From an uncultured Selenomonadaceae bacterium (lineage in GTDB: Bacteria; Bacillota; Negativicutes; Selenomonadales; Selenomonadaceae): a DNA stretch of 48,699 nt. Positions 8,501-16,273 of the stretch are shown one piece after another (within the stretch, counting starts at the first letter, position 1; every line of letters begins with the position of its first letter). Where the stretch lies: contig CALELM010000093.1 in the NCBI GenBank assembly GCA_937902665.1, forward strand, positions 1 through 48,699, read 5' to 3'. A program made the translations under genes and the position numbers. The notes beneath the pieces are model-generated. The model was given only the letters and a program-made list of their open reading frames with translations, was not told where the DNA came from and ran no database searches.

Positions 8501-9633
8501 CCCATCACCCCAGCCTTTCTCGCCGCCTCGTTCAAGATTTCCCATTCTTCGCCTGTCGGTTCTCCACCGATTACCGCACGGTAGAAATCCCGCATGATCT
8601 CCTCAAAGCTTCGGCAATCACCGCCATCCTCCAGTTCTTCCGAAAGTCCTCTCGTGTGCGAATTATCATAATCCAATTTCATGGCATTCGGATAAATCTG
8701 CCGCATCAGCTGCATGGCATCCTTGATGATATCCTCATCCGTCAAGGTAATGTACATATAATCCTCAGACGGCTCTCCCTGCATCAGCTCCGCATACGTT
8801 CCCTTCACATGACGCATTTCATGCGGAGGCGGCAGGACAGCAAATTCCATCGAAAGATTTCCCTTCTCCTTCATTTCCACGATGGGAAATTCCTTTTTTT
8901 GATTCCATTCACGCAAGGAATATTTCAAAAGAGAGCCACTGTAGCGTACCGTATCCCGCCCCATTGCCTGCGACTTGTGAATATGCCCCAGTGCCACATA
9001 ATCAAAATCGTCATACACAGACGCAGAAATATTGTCAATCGTCCCAAGAGACACCGCTGGCATTTCAGAACCGCCAAGTTCCGGCAGGTTTCCCCCGCAG
9101 GTAACGAACTGGTGGGATAGTATGACATTGCGCTCTCCCTTTTTGATTTCCGTATGCGACAGCACGACACGAACCGCATCCTCGTAATTCCTGATTTCCT
9201 CCTCCGGAAAAAAACTGCGTACCTGCGCGCCCTTGATATAGGGAAGCAAATAAAAATTCACCGTCCCATACGCATCCTCCAAGGAAACGCACGGGCATCC
9301 ACCGCCACGGTAGCACCCCTGCATGTAAATCCCATGTGCCGAAAGAATCCCGCTCAAAAAATGCAGGCGCTCGTCCGAATCATGGTTTCCGCTGACAGCA
9401 AGTACCTTTACTTCACGCTCTGCCAAGGCAGTCAGAAAATCATCCAACACCCGCACTGCCGCCTCACTGGGAACAGCTCGATCGTAAATATCGCCGGCAA
9501 GCAAGACCGCATGGATTTCCCTTTCCGTCACCAAATCCAGCACCTTTTGAAGCATCACTTTCTGATCTTCCAGCAAGTCGATTTCATTGACAGACTTGCC
9601 GATATGCAAATCACCCAAATGCAAAAATCTCAA
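8497..9633 (-). CDS. sbcD: Exonuclease subunit SbcD (Mre11-like nuclease)
   Basis: Metallophosphoesterase partner of SbcC: an Mn-dependent 3'-5' exonuclease and hairpin endonuclease. The 378-aa protein shows the phosphodiesterase motifs in order: LHLGDLHIGK (D8, H10), LLAGDIYDRA, SGNHDS, ILSHQFV and ALGHIHKSQ. A capping domain and C-terminal helices follow, as in bacterial SbcD. The start is TTG at 9633, with a GGGGGG box about 6 nt upstream and the family N-terminus MRFLHLGDLH. It is the first gene of the sbcDC pair. No clear promoter was found immediately upstream, so transcription may come from the GIY-YIG region. Confidence 0.96.
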   Translation of the reverse strand: MRFLHLGDLHIGKSVNEIDLLEDQKVMLQKVLDLVTEREIHAVLLAGDIYDRAVPSEAAVRVLDDFLTALAEREVKVLAVSGNHDSDERLHFLSGILSAHGIYMQGCYRGGGCPCVSLEDAYGTVNFYLLPYIKGAQVRSFFPEEEIRNYEDAVRVVLSHTEIKKGERNVILSHQFVTCGGNLPELGGSEMPAVSLGTIDNISASVYDDFDYVALGHIHKSQAMGRDTVRYSGSLLKYSLREWNQKKEFPIVEMKEKGNLSMEFAVLPPPHEMRHVKGTYAELMQGEPSEDYMYITLTDEDIIKDAMQLMRQIYPNAMKLDYDNSHTRGLSEELEDGGDCRSFEEIMRDFYRAVIGGEPTGEEWEILNEAARKAGVMG

Positions 9634-9698
9634 AACAAGCCCCCCTTTTCCAAAGCTTTTTTCTTTGCTTTTTGCACCAAGCCCACCGCATGTTCATA

Positions 9699-9866
9699 TT
9701 ATTGATTTCTACTTATCCTAGCATACTCATATATCTTTTTCAGCATCTTGTCCTGCTCGGTTCTCCCGACAACAAAGGATGCCTTATTCGCAAATCCGCT
9801 ATATGTACTAAACCCAAGCAGATAGATTGCCATAGCCATTGCCAGATTCCCATCAGGCTCGCCCAT
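9699..9866 (-). CDS. Small ORF of 55 codons between the GIY-YIG gene and sbcD
   Basis: Begins ATG only 3 nt after the stop of the GIY-YIG gene and encodes a 55-aa protein starting MGEPDGNLAMAMAIYLLG. It has a weakly hydrophobic stretch (about residues 8-22) and a basic C-terminal half (KMLKKIYEYARISRNQ). There is no ribosome binding site of its own, but the tight spacing would allow re-initiation after the upstream gene. I do not recognise the sequence. It could be a real coupled small protein or the tail of a longer gene lost in the local rearrangement. Confidence 0.4.
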   Translation of the reverse strand: MGEPDGNLAMAMAIYLLGFSTYSGFANKASFVVGRTEQDKMLKKIYEYARISRNQ

Positions 9867-9869
9867 CTT

Positions 9870-10706
9870 TTACAAATCCTTCAGCTTCGTACCATCTTCT
9901 GTTTTCCAAGCTATTAGCCCATTTGATCCATGTCCACAAACAACACTCGCTGCCGCCGAAGGAGATTTGAATTCATAATTTGTTTGAAAAATTCTATCCA
10001 CAATAGTGCCGTCATCTTCTAACTGTTGCCTTAAAACTGCATAGAATTTCACATGCTTTTCAAAGCTATCAACTACATGATTGGATACTTGGGAACCTTT
10101 CATTACAGTGAAACCATTGGTGCTTACATATCCAGCAGCATTAAATGTTTTGCCAATACAATGCAAAATCAGCGTTTCTGATGTCTCTTTCGATTTTTCT
10201 TTGAGCATGGTATATCCCAAAGCATGTAATAGGATTTTAATATTGTCGATGAATTCGAGAGCGGCGGCTTTCTGGGATTTCTTTAATACAGTGTCCTTAT
10301 ATGTGTTTTTAGTAAGAACATCAACCCCAAGCCCCTTGGCTGTCTCGACCAAATTATTTTCGATAAAACGAATATTTGCTTTGTTTAAGTCTTTACCCAG
10401 AAAAGCGATAGCAGTGTGCCAGTAAAACTTCTCCTTCCCTGCGTTGTATTCCTGAATATGCTGAGTTAAGCGATTCAATATATTTTCTGTTTCGCCAATG
10501 TAAACAGAGTCTCCGTTAGAGTTTTCTTTTTCACAAAGCAGAAAATACACACCAGCACCTGTGATTTCCTTAAATTCTTTGGTGCAAGTGTCCATATCCT
10601 TTCGAGGAATTTTTATGGCTTCACCGTTCCAGTTTGACAATTCCGCCGTAACTATACCATCGCCTGTGCCGTCAAACCAAAACACTTCCATAGTTTTCCC
10701 GTGCAT
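9870..10706 (-). CDS. GIY-YIG nuclease family protein with DUF4357-like C-terminus
   Basis: A 278-aa protein. A GIY-YIG endonuclease fold occupies roughly residues 50-140: GAGVYFLL stands for the GIY strand, SVYIGETENILNRLTQH holds YIG and the catalytic Arg, and FIENNLV holds the metal-binding Glu. The C-terminal 80 residues (NYEFKSPSAAASVVCG, NGLIAWKTEDG) resemble DUF4357, a domain often attached to such nucleases near restriction-modification genes. All catalytic residues are present. It starts at ATG 10706 behind AAGGAAGTGA; an alternative Met is 5 codons in. It sits directly downstream of a methyltransferase remnant, so it may be the surviving part of a restriction-modification locus. That link is inference. 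Confidence 0.82.
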   Translation of the reverse strand: MHGKTMEVFWFDGTGDGIVTAELSNWNGEAIKIPRKDMDTCTKEFKEITGAGVYFLLCEKENSNGDSVYIGETENILNRLTQHIQEYNAGKEKFYWHTAIAFLGKDLNKANIRFIENNLVETAKGLGVDVLTKNTYKDTVLKKSQKAAALEFIDNIKILLHALGYTMLKEKSKETSETLILHCIGKTFNAAGYVSTNGFTVMKGSQVSNHVVDSFEKHVKFYAVLRQQLEDDGTIVDRIFQTNYEFKSPSAAASVVCGHGSNGLIAWKTEDGTKLKDL

Positions 10707-10777
10707 TTTTAGTCACTTCCTTTCAAAGGTTATGGTGAAAATTACACCTAAGGTAAATGATAATTTCCAATCCATCC

Positions 10778-10930
10778 TTATCTCTCCAGTGCCTCCCTGA
10801 TTTTTACAGCAACCTCATACGCAAGATTGACCGGCACAGCATTCCCAATTTGCTTGTATTGTGACATTACCGTACCGCAAAACTGCCACTCATCCGGAAA
10901 ACTTTGGCATCTTGCATTTTCCCTGAGATT
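10778..10930 (-). pseudogene. 3' remnant of a cytosine-5 DNA methyltransferase
   Basis: The last 50 codons read LRENARCQSFPDEW and then YKQIGNAVPVNLA. These match motifs IX and X at the C-terminus of Dcm-type C5 methyltransferases (usual forms RExARxQSFPD and QxGNAVP). The catalytic PCQ loop, the SAM site and the target-recognition domain are missing. Homology stops exactly where repeat copy D begins (10929), and nothing methyltransferase-like is seen on its other side. The frame stays open into the repeat but has no plausible start, so this is a decayed gene. Confidence 0.85.
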
Positions 10931-10992
10931 AAACTTTGGCATCCCCCACTTACAGCAAGCTGTGAAAGAAGGGGGCATCTTTAGTTTCATTA
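10929..10992 (+). repeat. Dispersed repeat, partial copy D
   Basis: Matches the right half of the longer copies at 12094 and 23284: the CCCACTTACAGCAAGCTGT hairpin, GAAGAAGGGGGCATC and TTTAGTTTCATTA. It keeps the hairpin stem although several bases differ (CTGTGAAAG for CTGTTGAAG). The left half is absent. It abuts the methyltransferase remnant. Confidence 0.85.
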
Positions 10993-11109
10993 TAGTTAGC
11001 CGAAAGAATATCGTCAACAAAATGCCAGACTGCCGTATGTGTTGTCTATATTTATCCTTCTTCTGTATACAGCAAAAATTTCGTGATTTTTTAACAAAAA
11101 AGAGGATTT

Positions 11110-11138
11110 TTGAATCTTTTAGCGAATCTGTACATAAA
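11110..11138 (+). promoter_or_regulatory. Possible promoter of the phosphatase gene
   Basis: TTGAAT, 17-bp spacer, CATAAA, about 50 bp before the TTG start. The -10 match is weak. Confidence 0.4.
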
Positions 11139-11189
11139 ATGAACAAACAATCAAACAAATCAAACACTTGATTGGCAGGAGGAATTTGC

Positions 11190-11861
11190 TTGGAACGATT
11201 GCTTGCGGTAGGCGACATTCACGGAATGTACGACAAATTGGTTTCTCTACTGGATTCCGTTCAATTTGATGAAAAAAAAGATTTCATGATTTTCCTTGGG
11301 GATTACATTGATCGAGGGCCGGATTCCGTGGCTTGCTTGCAGCTGGTGCGCGATCTCTGCCTGAAGTATCCCGAAAACGTAGTGGCACTCTCCGGCAATC
11401 ACGAGGAAATGTGCATGGACGATTTGTTGAAAAGCAATCTCTTAGAGAACTTTGATAACGGGCTTATTTCCTTTGAGGGTTCTTTCGGTGCTGCGCAAAT
11501 TGCAAGAGAAAAGAAAGAAAACCCTCAAAAATATGAGGAACTTCTTTCCTTCCTGCACAATCTGCGTCCATATTACCAAAAAGACAATTTTTTCTTTGCC
11601 CATGCCGGAATAAATCCGGAAGCACCCTTTGACAAGCAAGAGCTTATCGATCTTCATTGGATTCGCTCAGAATTCTATGATAACTACAAGGGCGATGTCA
11701 CCATCGTTGTCGGGCATACGCCGACACAGGCAATCATAGCACAAAGAAACACGCCCATTTTCCAAAAGAATATCATTTTATGCGATACGGGAAGCTTCAT
11801 GAAAAACGGAAAAATTTCCTGCGTGGACGTATTGAGCGGCAACTTCTGGCAATCCTTTTAG
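11190..11861 (+). CDS. PPP-family metallophosphatase (serine/threonine or diadenosine type)
   Basis: A 223-aa calcineurin-like phosphatase with the full metal-binding set: AVGDIHG (D9, H11), FLGDYIDRGPD, LSGNHEEM, and the later His motifs FFAHAGINP and VVGHTPTQ. This matches bacterial PPP phosphatases related to PrpA/PrpB and ApaH, which dephosphorylate Ser/Thr residues or hydrolyse Ap4A; the sequence does not decide between them. The TTG at 11190 is chosen because AGGAGGA lies 7 nt upstream and the family begins just before GDIHG; a TTG 18 nt earlier overlaps that box. It stands alone and diverges from the minus-strand nuclease locus. Confidence 0.87.
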   Translation: MERLLAVGDIHGMYDKLVSLLDSVQFDEKKDFMIFLGDYIDRGPDSVACLQLVRDLCLKYPENVVALSGNHEEMCMDDLLKSNLLENFDNGLISFEGSFGAAQIAREKKENPQKYEELLSFLHNLRPYYQKDNFFFAHAGINPEAPFDKQELIDLHWIRSEFYDNYKGDVTIVVGHTPTQAIIAQRNTPIFQKNIILCDTGSFMKNGKISCVDVLSGNFWQSF

Positions 11862-11898
11862 TGCCGCCTGCCTTATTCCTGCCACGCAAAAAAATTAC

Positions 11899-11927
11899 TT
11901 GCATTCTGATTGCAACTGTAATATAAT
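11899..11927 (+). promoter_or_regulatory. Promoter of tRNA-Glu
   Basis: TTGCAT, 17-bp spacer, perfect TATAAT; the tRNA starts 32 bp downstream of the -10 box. Confidence 0.85.
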
Positions 11928-11958
11928 ATTATTCGTTGATTACAAAATTTAAATATGT

Positions 11959-12033
11959 GGCGCCTTCGTCAAGTGGTTAAGACACCGCCCTCTCACGGCG
12001 GGTTCATGGGTTCGAATCCCATAGGCGTCACCA
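11959..12033 (+). tRNA. tRNA-Glu (anticodon CTC)
   Basis: Acceptor GGCGCCT pairs with AGGCGTC (one G-U). The anticodon stem CCGCC/GGCGG encloses the loop CTCTCAC with CTC at the anticodon position. The T-arm contains GGTTCGAATCCC, and CCA is encoded. CTC reads GAG, so it complements the usual TTC isoacceptor. Confidence 0.95.
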
Positions 12034-12043
12034 AAGAAAATTT

Positions 12044-12068
12044 CCGGAATCGCAGGATTCCGGTTTTT
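12044..12068 (+). terminator. Terminator of tRNA-Glu
   Basis: Stem CCGGAATC/GATTCCGG followed by TTTTTTG. Confidence 0.9.
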
Positions 12069-12093
12069 TGTTTCTCTTTTATAACGCCATTGT

Positions 12094-12227
12094 TCAAGAA
12101 AATGCCATAAGCATTTTCCCTCCAATTCGCGTTTCAACGAAGCGAAAGTTTACTCACCGCTTGTTAAAATTTAGTTTCCCTCACTTACAGCAAGCTGTTG
12201 AAGAAGGGGACATCTTTAGCTTCGTTA
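12094..12227 (+). repeat. Dispersed repeat, full-length copy A
   Basis: About 134 bp and non-coding. It opens with hairpin GAAAATGC/GCATTTTC, then CGTTTCAACGAAGCG, CTCACCGCTTGTTAAAATTT, a CCTCACTTACAGCAAGCTG hairpin, GAAGAAGGGGACATC and ends TAGCTTCGTTA. AACGAAGC inside and GCTTCGTT at the end are inverted repeats. Nearly the same sequence recurs at 23284-23418. No ORF or transposase lies inside. It falls between tRNA-Glu and the TauE/SafE gene. Confidence 0.9.
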
Positions 12228-12274
12228 CTCCCATGCATACAGGATAGCTTGTTGCTTTCAGAAAGGATGTTTCC

Positions 12275-13033
12275 ATGCTCTTTTTTTCCATGCTTTTGCT
12301 CGGCGGGCTGATAGGCTTCGTTGGGGCTGGCGGTGCCGGAGTTACTATCGCTCTCCTCACCGTCGGTTTTCATGTACCAATCCACACGGCAGTCGGCGTA
12401 GCCCTTGCCTCCATGATTTTCACCACCATATCCGGAGCTGTCAGTCATTTCCGTGAGAAGGAAGTGGAAGTAAAAACAGGGGCAGTAATCGGCGGAGGTG
12501 GAATCATCGGTGCCTTCGCAGGTGCCGCTGTATCTAATCGTTTCTCATCCGATACCCTAAGCACGATGACTGCTGTCATGATGCTCGCAAGTGCCGTGAT
12601 CCTGTATGCCAAGGTCTATCACAGCGCATGGATTTCCCAGCATTTTCCTGTCCGCACAGAGCTTTTGGCAGGAGGACGGCTTTATGGCTACGGGATTCTT
12701 GCAGGCATCATCAACGGCTTTCTCTCATCCGCCTTCGGCATCGGCGCTGCCGCCTTCATCCAGCTGTCGCTCATGATGATTTTCGGCGTTTCCCTCCTGA
12801 AATCCGTCGGCACCTGCATGATGATCATTTCCCCCATTTCTGCCGCAGGAGGCATTGGCTATCTCCTGAACGGGCGGCTGGATCTAACCATTTTTGCCCA
12901 AACGCTCCTTGGTCTTATGATTGGCGCATGGTTCGGTGCCAAAGGAACGCACCTCGCACCGCTTCCTGTCCTGAAATTCTGCATTGTTGCCATGTCAGCC
13001 ATCGGCGGCATCATCATGCTGCTGTTTCACTAA
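12275..13033 (+). CDS. TauE/SafE family anion exporter
   Basis: A 252-aa integral membrane protein with about eight hydrophobic segments and the two-fold repeat of the TauE/SafE (DUF81) family. The first half has GLIGFVGAGGAGVTIALL with an AVGVALASM helix; the second has GIINGFLSSAFGIGAAAFIQ with a KSVGTCMMIISP helix. Members move sulfite, sulfonates or small organic anions across the inner membrane; the substrate cannot be read from sequence. The start at 12275 has GAAAGGATG upstream. It is a single gene ending at the terminator 13056-13101. Confidence 0.9.
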   Translation: MLFFSMLLLGGLIGFVGAGGAGVTIALLTVGFHVPIHTAVGVALASMIFTTISGAVSHFREKEVEVKTGAVIGGGGIIGAFAGAAVSNRFSSDTLSTMTAVMMLASAVILYAKVYHSAWISQHFPVRTELLAGGRLYGYGILAGIINGFLSSAFGIGAAAFIQLSLMMIFGVSLLKSVGTCMMIISPISAAGGIGYLLNGRLDLTIFAQTLLGLMIGAWFGAKGTHLAPLPVLKFCIVAMSAIGGIIMLLFH

Positions 13034-13055
13034 AAGCAAAAGAAATACCCAAACA

Positions 13056-13101
13056 AAAAGTGGCAAACTGCCCCAAACGGGACATGTTTGCCACTTTTAT
13101 T
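13056..13101 (+). terminator. Terminator after the TauE/SafE gene
   Basis: AAAAGTGGCAAAC pairs with GTTTGCCACTTTT. A-tract and T-tract flanks let it work in both directions, so it could also serve the convergent YbjN-like gene. Confidence 0.92.
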
Positions 13102-13136
13102 TAAAATGCCTTTTTAAGAAAGTCCTTCTGCAAAAA

Positions 13137-13619
13137 TCATTTTGCCCAGACCTTCGCCATCAATTCCTCATAGCCTTCCTGCAAGTGCTGGACAAGAATT
13201 GAAAGCATCAGCTGAATCATCTTTCCGTCAAAAGTCTCATCCACGAACGGCAGGCAAACATCCAAATAGATAATGCCGTCCTCACGCACATAATACTTGA
13301 AAATCTTGTACTTCGCATTCTGCTCATTGAGGAATTCCGTAATGCGAGAACGCTTTTCCGGTGCAACACCTGCCACGATTTGCGTGCGAATCATCGTGAA
13401 TACGCTCATATCGATCAATACTGCCATAGGGAGCATCTGCCCGTGAACCTCAATGCGGGAACGGAAGATTACCGTATTGTTCTCATCTTCCAAGGACTCT
13501 GCCGAAAATGCCTTGATGTCATTGTCCATCAAAAATTCCTGAAACTTAATTGCCTTTACATTGGACTCCACGCCCGTCTGCTCCCCTGCCTCTGCCGGTT
13601 TCTTTCCTCTTACTGCCAT
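13137..13619 (-). CDS. YbjN-like / type III chaperone-fold protein of unknown function
   Basis: A 160-aa soluble protein. After a charged tail (1-20) comes an alpha-beta pattern: FQEFLMDNDIKAFSAESL, NTVIFRSRIEVHGQ, MAVLIDMSVFTMIRTQI, YKIFKYYVREDGIIYLDV and a C-terminal helix IQLMLSILVQHLQEGYEEL. This strand-helix order resembles YbjN/secretion-chaperone-like domains. That call rests on pattern only, with no catalytic motif. AAGGAGCGATTTTC before ATG gives a fair ribosome binding site. It is probably monocistronic, convergent with the TauE/SafE gene. Confidence 0.6.
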   Translation of the reverse strand: MAVRGKKPAEAGEQTGVESNVKAIKFQEFLMDNDIKAFSAESLEDENNTVIFRSRIEVHGQMLPMAVLIDMSVFTMIRTQIVAGVAPEKRSRITEFLNEQNAKYKIFKYYVREDGIIYLDVCLPFVDETFDGKMIQLMLSILVQHLQEGYEELMAKVWAK

Positions 13620-13729
13620 GAAAATCGCTCCTTTTATCGCCCTTTATACTAAGCCATGATTATTTTACACGCTTCCCTGCAAAAAGAAAAGAGGTTAGCA
13701 CGAAATTTATTTGCAAGGAATCCTAAAAC

Positions 13730-13765
13730 AAGCAGTTCCCCCGCTGAGGAGCGGGGGAACTGCTT
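13730..13765 (-). terminator. Terminator of the korDABC operon
   Basis: A perfect 16-bp stem (AAGCAGTTCCCCCGCT and its complement, 4-nt loop) followed by TTGTTTTA in the minus direction, 14 bp after the korC stop. Confidence 0.92.
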
Positions 13766-13779
13766 CCTGTTATCTCACT

Positions 13780-14310
13780 TCAAGCCTGCTCTGCAGCATC
13801 CCAGCCAATCTGCAAAGCCTTCATGTTCTGCTCTACGGTATGTGCCGGCACGCGCGAAGCAACAGACTTCTGGATTGTCTCAAAGCTAACGATTCCCGTC
13901 AGGCGAACCAATGCGCCAAGAGCAACGATATTAGCAAAGAGCGCCTTGCCAACCTGCTCGATTGCAAGCTTCGTAATAGGAATGCGAATGACATGCGGGA
14001 AATCTGGAACCTCCGGAACAAGATCCGTATCCAGCACCAAAAGCCCATCCGGATTAAGATCGCCATAGTATTTGTCCGCAGCCTTCTGCGTCATGGCAAG
14101 AACCAAATCAGGAACCTGCACATGCGGATGATAGATAGGAGCATCATCAATGATAACCTCGGACTTGGACGCACCACCTCGTGCCTCCGGTCCATAGGAC
14201 TGCGACTGCACTGCCTCCTTGCCCTCTGCGACTGCCGCCTCAGCAAAAATAATTGCCGCAGTGATAACGCCCTGTCCGCCAGAGCCCGAAAGTCTCAGCT
14301 GTTTTCTCAT
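13780..14310 (-). CDS. korC: 2-oxoacid:ferredoxin oxidoreductase, gamma subunit
   Basis: A 176-aa subunit of the CoA-acylating oxidoreductase that decarboxylates a 2-oxoacid (probably 2-oxoglutarate) and reduces ferredoxin. It has the family start RLSGSGGQGVITAAIIFAEAA, then SYGPEARGGASKSEVIID and a C-terminal VALGALVRLTGIVS. ATG 14310 overlaps the korB stop by 4 nt, so translation is coupled. It is last of the korDABC unit and is followed by the strong terminator at 13730. The choice of 2-oxoglutarate over branched 2-oxoacids rests on subunit layout and is not certain. Confidence 0.9.
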   Translation of the reverse strand: MRKQLRLSGSGGQGVITAAIIFAEAAVAEGKEAVQSQSYGPEARGGASKSEVIIDDAPIYHPHVQVPDLVLAMTQKAADKYYGDLNPDGLLVLDTDLVPEVPDFPHVIRIPITKLAIEQVGKALFANIVALGALVRLTGIVSFETIQKSVASRVPAHTVEQNMKALQIGWDAAEQA

Positions 14311-15134
14311 TTGGACGCACCCCCTGCTATCTCGATGACCTTGTCATAAGCCACATCATAATCCACTGCCTCTGCCTGATAAAAAAGACCGATTGGGAAC
14401 TTCTCCTCGCCCTTCTTTTCCTCCGGCAGCTTGTCCCATGCCGCCTTCATCACGGCATGATCGCGCATCCACATCATCATCTCAGCCGCACCGCCCAGCT
14501 TGTTCTTGCGCCCATAGGACGTTGGGCACTGCACCAATGCCTCGATGAAGGAGAAGCCCTTGTTGTCCAAGCCATTGGCAATCATGTCTGTCAAATGCTG
14601 TACATGGAATGCCGTGGAACGAGCCACATAAGTAGCCCCTGCCGCCTGTGCCAGATTGCAGGCATCAAACGGACGGTCAATCGAACCATACGGTGCTGTC
14701 GTTGCCTTCTTCCCCGTAGGTGTCATCGGCGAAGCCTGTCCGCCCGTCATGCCGTAAATATTATTGTTGAACAGCACGACCGTCAAGTCCACATTGCGGC
14801 GACAGCCATGTATGAAATGATTTCCTCCGATTGCCGTGCAGTCGCCATCCCCCGTAATGACAACAACATTGAGATCTGGATTTGCCAGCTTGATACCCGT
14901 TGCAAACGGGATAGCACGGCCATGCGCCGTATGAATCGTATCAAAATCCATATAGCCGGAAGCACGGGACGAGCAGCCGATACCGGAAACGATAACCGTA
15001 TTGTCCTGTGAAAGCCCCTTCTTCTCGATTGCCTGCACCATTGCCTTCATTGCAATACCGTTGCCGCACCCCGGACACCAAATATGCGGCAGGCGATTCT
15101 GGCGAAAATATTTCTCATAGCTTCTTTCCATCAT
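14307..15134 (-). CDS. korB: 2-oxoacid:ferredoxin oxidoreductase, beta subunit (TPP-binding)
   Basis: A 275-aa thiamine-diphosphate subunit. It starts RSYEKYFRQNRLPHIWCPGCGNG, where CPGCGNG is the family signature. It continues SGIGCSSRASGY, the Mg-TPP motif ITGDGDCTAIGGNHFIH and VLFNNNIYGMTGGQ. The conserved early Cys residues suit the iron-sulfur environment of such enzymes. ATG 15134 overlaps the korA stop (ATGA) behind GGGAGGG; a second ATG follows directly. The reaction yields an acyl-CoA, CO2 and reduced ferredoxin. Confidence 0.93.
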   Translation of the reverse strand: MMERSYEKYFRQNRLPHIWCPGCGNGIAMKAMVQAIEKKGLSQDNTVIVSGIGCSSRASGYMDFDTIHTAHGRAIPFATGIKLANPDLNVVVITGDGDCTAIGGNHFIHGCRRNVDLTVVLFNNNIYGMTGGQASPMTPTGKKATTAPYGSIDRPFDACNLAQAAGATYVARSTAFHVQHLTDMIANGLDNKGFSFIEALVQCPTSYGRKNKLGGAAEMMMWMRDHAVMKAAWDKLPEEKKGEEKFPIGLFYQAEAVDYDVAYDKVIEIAGGASK

Positions 15135-16273
15135 GCATTCCCTCCCGCGCAAAGCTTGTCCAACGAAGCTTCTATTTCCTCAGGCTCAAACGCCTTCATA
15201 TTGTACTTGCCGCAAAGCTCGACCTTGCAGTTGCCGTTTGCTGCACGGCGTACCTCATGCACGACCTGCCCATAATTCAGCTCTGCAACGAGAATTCCCT
15301 TGACCTTCGCAGCCAGCCGCTCAATCGCCTTATCTGCAAAAGGCCAAATCGTCATAAGACGCAGAAGCCCAACCTTCTGCCCCTTCCTGCGAGCATTCTG
15401 CACTGCCTCATAAGCCGTGCGGGCCGTACCGCCAAATGCCACAACCGCATATTCTGCATCTTCCATGAAATATTCTTCCGTATGAATGATTTCCTCGCCC
15501 ACGCACGAGATTTTCTCATGCAGACGGCGGATACTTTTCTCCGTAACCTCAGGACTTCCCACAGGAAAGCCCGTGTCGTCATGAATCAAGCCCGTCACAT
15601 GAATACGGTGTCCCGTGCCAAAGTCAGCAACATTTGGGACCAGATCCTCATCCGGCTCAAATGCCTTGTAGCCCTCCGCCAACGTCTTTTTCGGCTGACG
15701 GCGCCCATAAACTTCAACCGTCTCCGGCAGCTCCACCTTCTCCCGCAAATGACCGATGATCTCGTCCATCAGCAAAATGACCGGCGTGCGGAAACGCTCC
15801 GCATAATTAACTGCCATAACCGTTGCATCATAGGTCTCCCGAACGCTCCACGGCGCAAGCGCAATCATCGGATGATCGCCGTGCGTCCCCCAGCGCGTCT
15901 GCATGACATCGCCCTGCGAAGGTGCTGTCGGCTGTCCCGTAGACGGACCAACCCGCTGTACATTGACCAGTACGCAGGGAATCTCTGCCACGGCAGCATA
16001 ACCAATCAGCTCCTGCTTCAAAGAAAAGCCGGGGCCTGACGTAGCATCCATAACCTTCTTGCCCGCAAGCGATGCGCCAAGGATTGCTCCCATGCTTGCG
16101 ATCTCGTCCTCCATCTGCACGAACTTGCCTCCGCATTTTGGCAGAAGCTTTGCCATCATTTCCGCGATCTCTGTGGACGGCGTAATCGGATATCCTGCAA
16201 AAAAACGCACGCCAGCGGCAATTGCACCTTCTGCGCAAGCCTCATTCCCCTGCATCAACCTTGCCTTGCTCAT
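15131..16273 (-). CDS. korA: 2-oxoacid:ferredoxin oxidoreductase, alpha subunit
   Basis: A 380-aa pyrimidine-domain subunit. It has GVRFFAGYPITPSTEIAEMM, where YPITPST is the alpha-subunit signature, then QMEDEIASMGAILGAS, ATSGPGFSLKQE and VNVQRVGPSTGQPT. It ends with a transketolase C-terminal-like domain (LRLMTIWPF, AELNYGQVVHEVR). The N-terminus of the coding region overlaps the korD stop by 4 nt. All four subunits are present and uninterrupted, so the complex should be functional as an entry to reductive or oxidative TCA-type steps in an anaerobe. Confidence 0.93.
   Translation of the reverse strand: MSKARLMQGNEACAEGAIAAGVRFFAGYPITPSTEIAEMMAKLLPKCGGKFVQMEDEIASMGAILGASLAGKKVMDATSGPGFSLKQELIGYAAVAEIPCVLVNVQRVGPSTGQPTAPSQGDVMQTRWGTHGDHPMIALAPWSVRETYDATVMAVNYAERFRTPVILLMDEIIGHLREKVELPETVEVYGRRQPKKTLAEGYKAFEPDEDLVPNVADFGTGHRIHVTGLIHDDTGFPVGSPEVTEKSIRRLHEKISCVGEEIIHTEEYFMEDAEYAVVAFGGTARTAYEAVQNARRKGQKVGLLRLMTIWPFADKAIERLAAKVKGILVAELNYGQVVHEVRRAANGNCKVELCGKYNMKAFEPEEIEASLDKLCAGGNA

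Noticed and set aside
5660..8584. Several long plus-strand frames opposite sbcC and sbcD
   Set aside because: All mirror the Lys/Glu-rich coiled coil of SbcC, which leaves few stop codons on the reverse strand; none has family motifs.
10778..11218. A 146-codon minus-strand frame as a full gene
   Set aside because: Only the last 50 codons are methyltransferase-like; the rest runs through the repeat and AT-rich sequence and has no plausible start, so it is called a remnant.
11959..12227. A genomic island or prophage attachment at tRNA-Glu
   Set aside because: The tRNA is complete with no duplicated 3' end seen downstream, and no integrase lies in the window.
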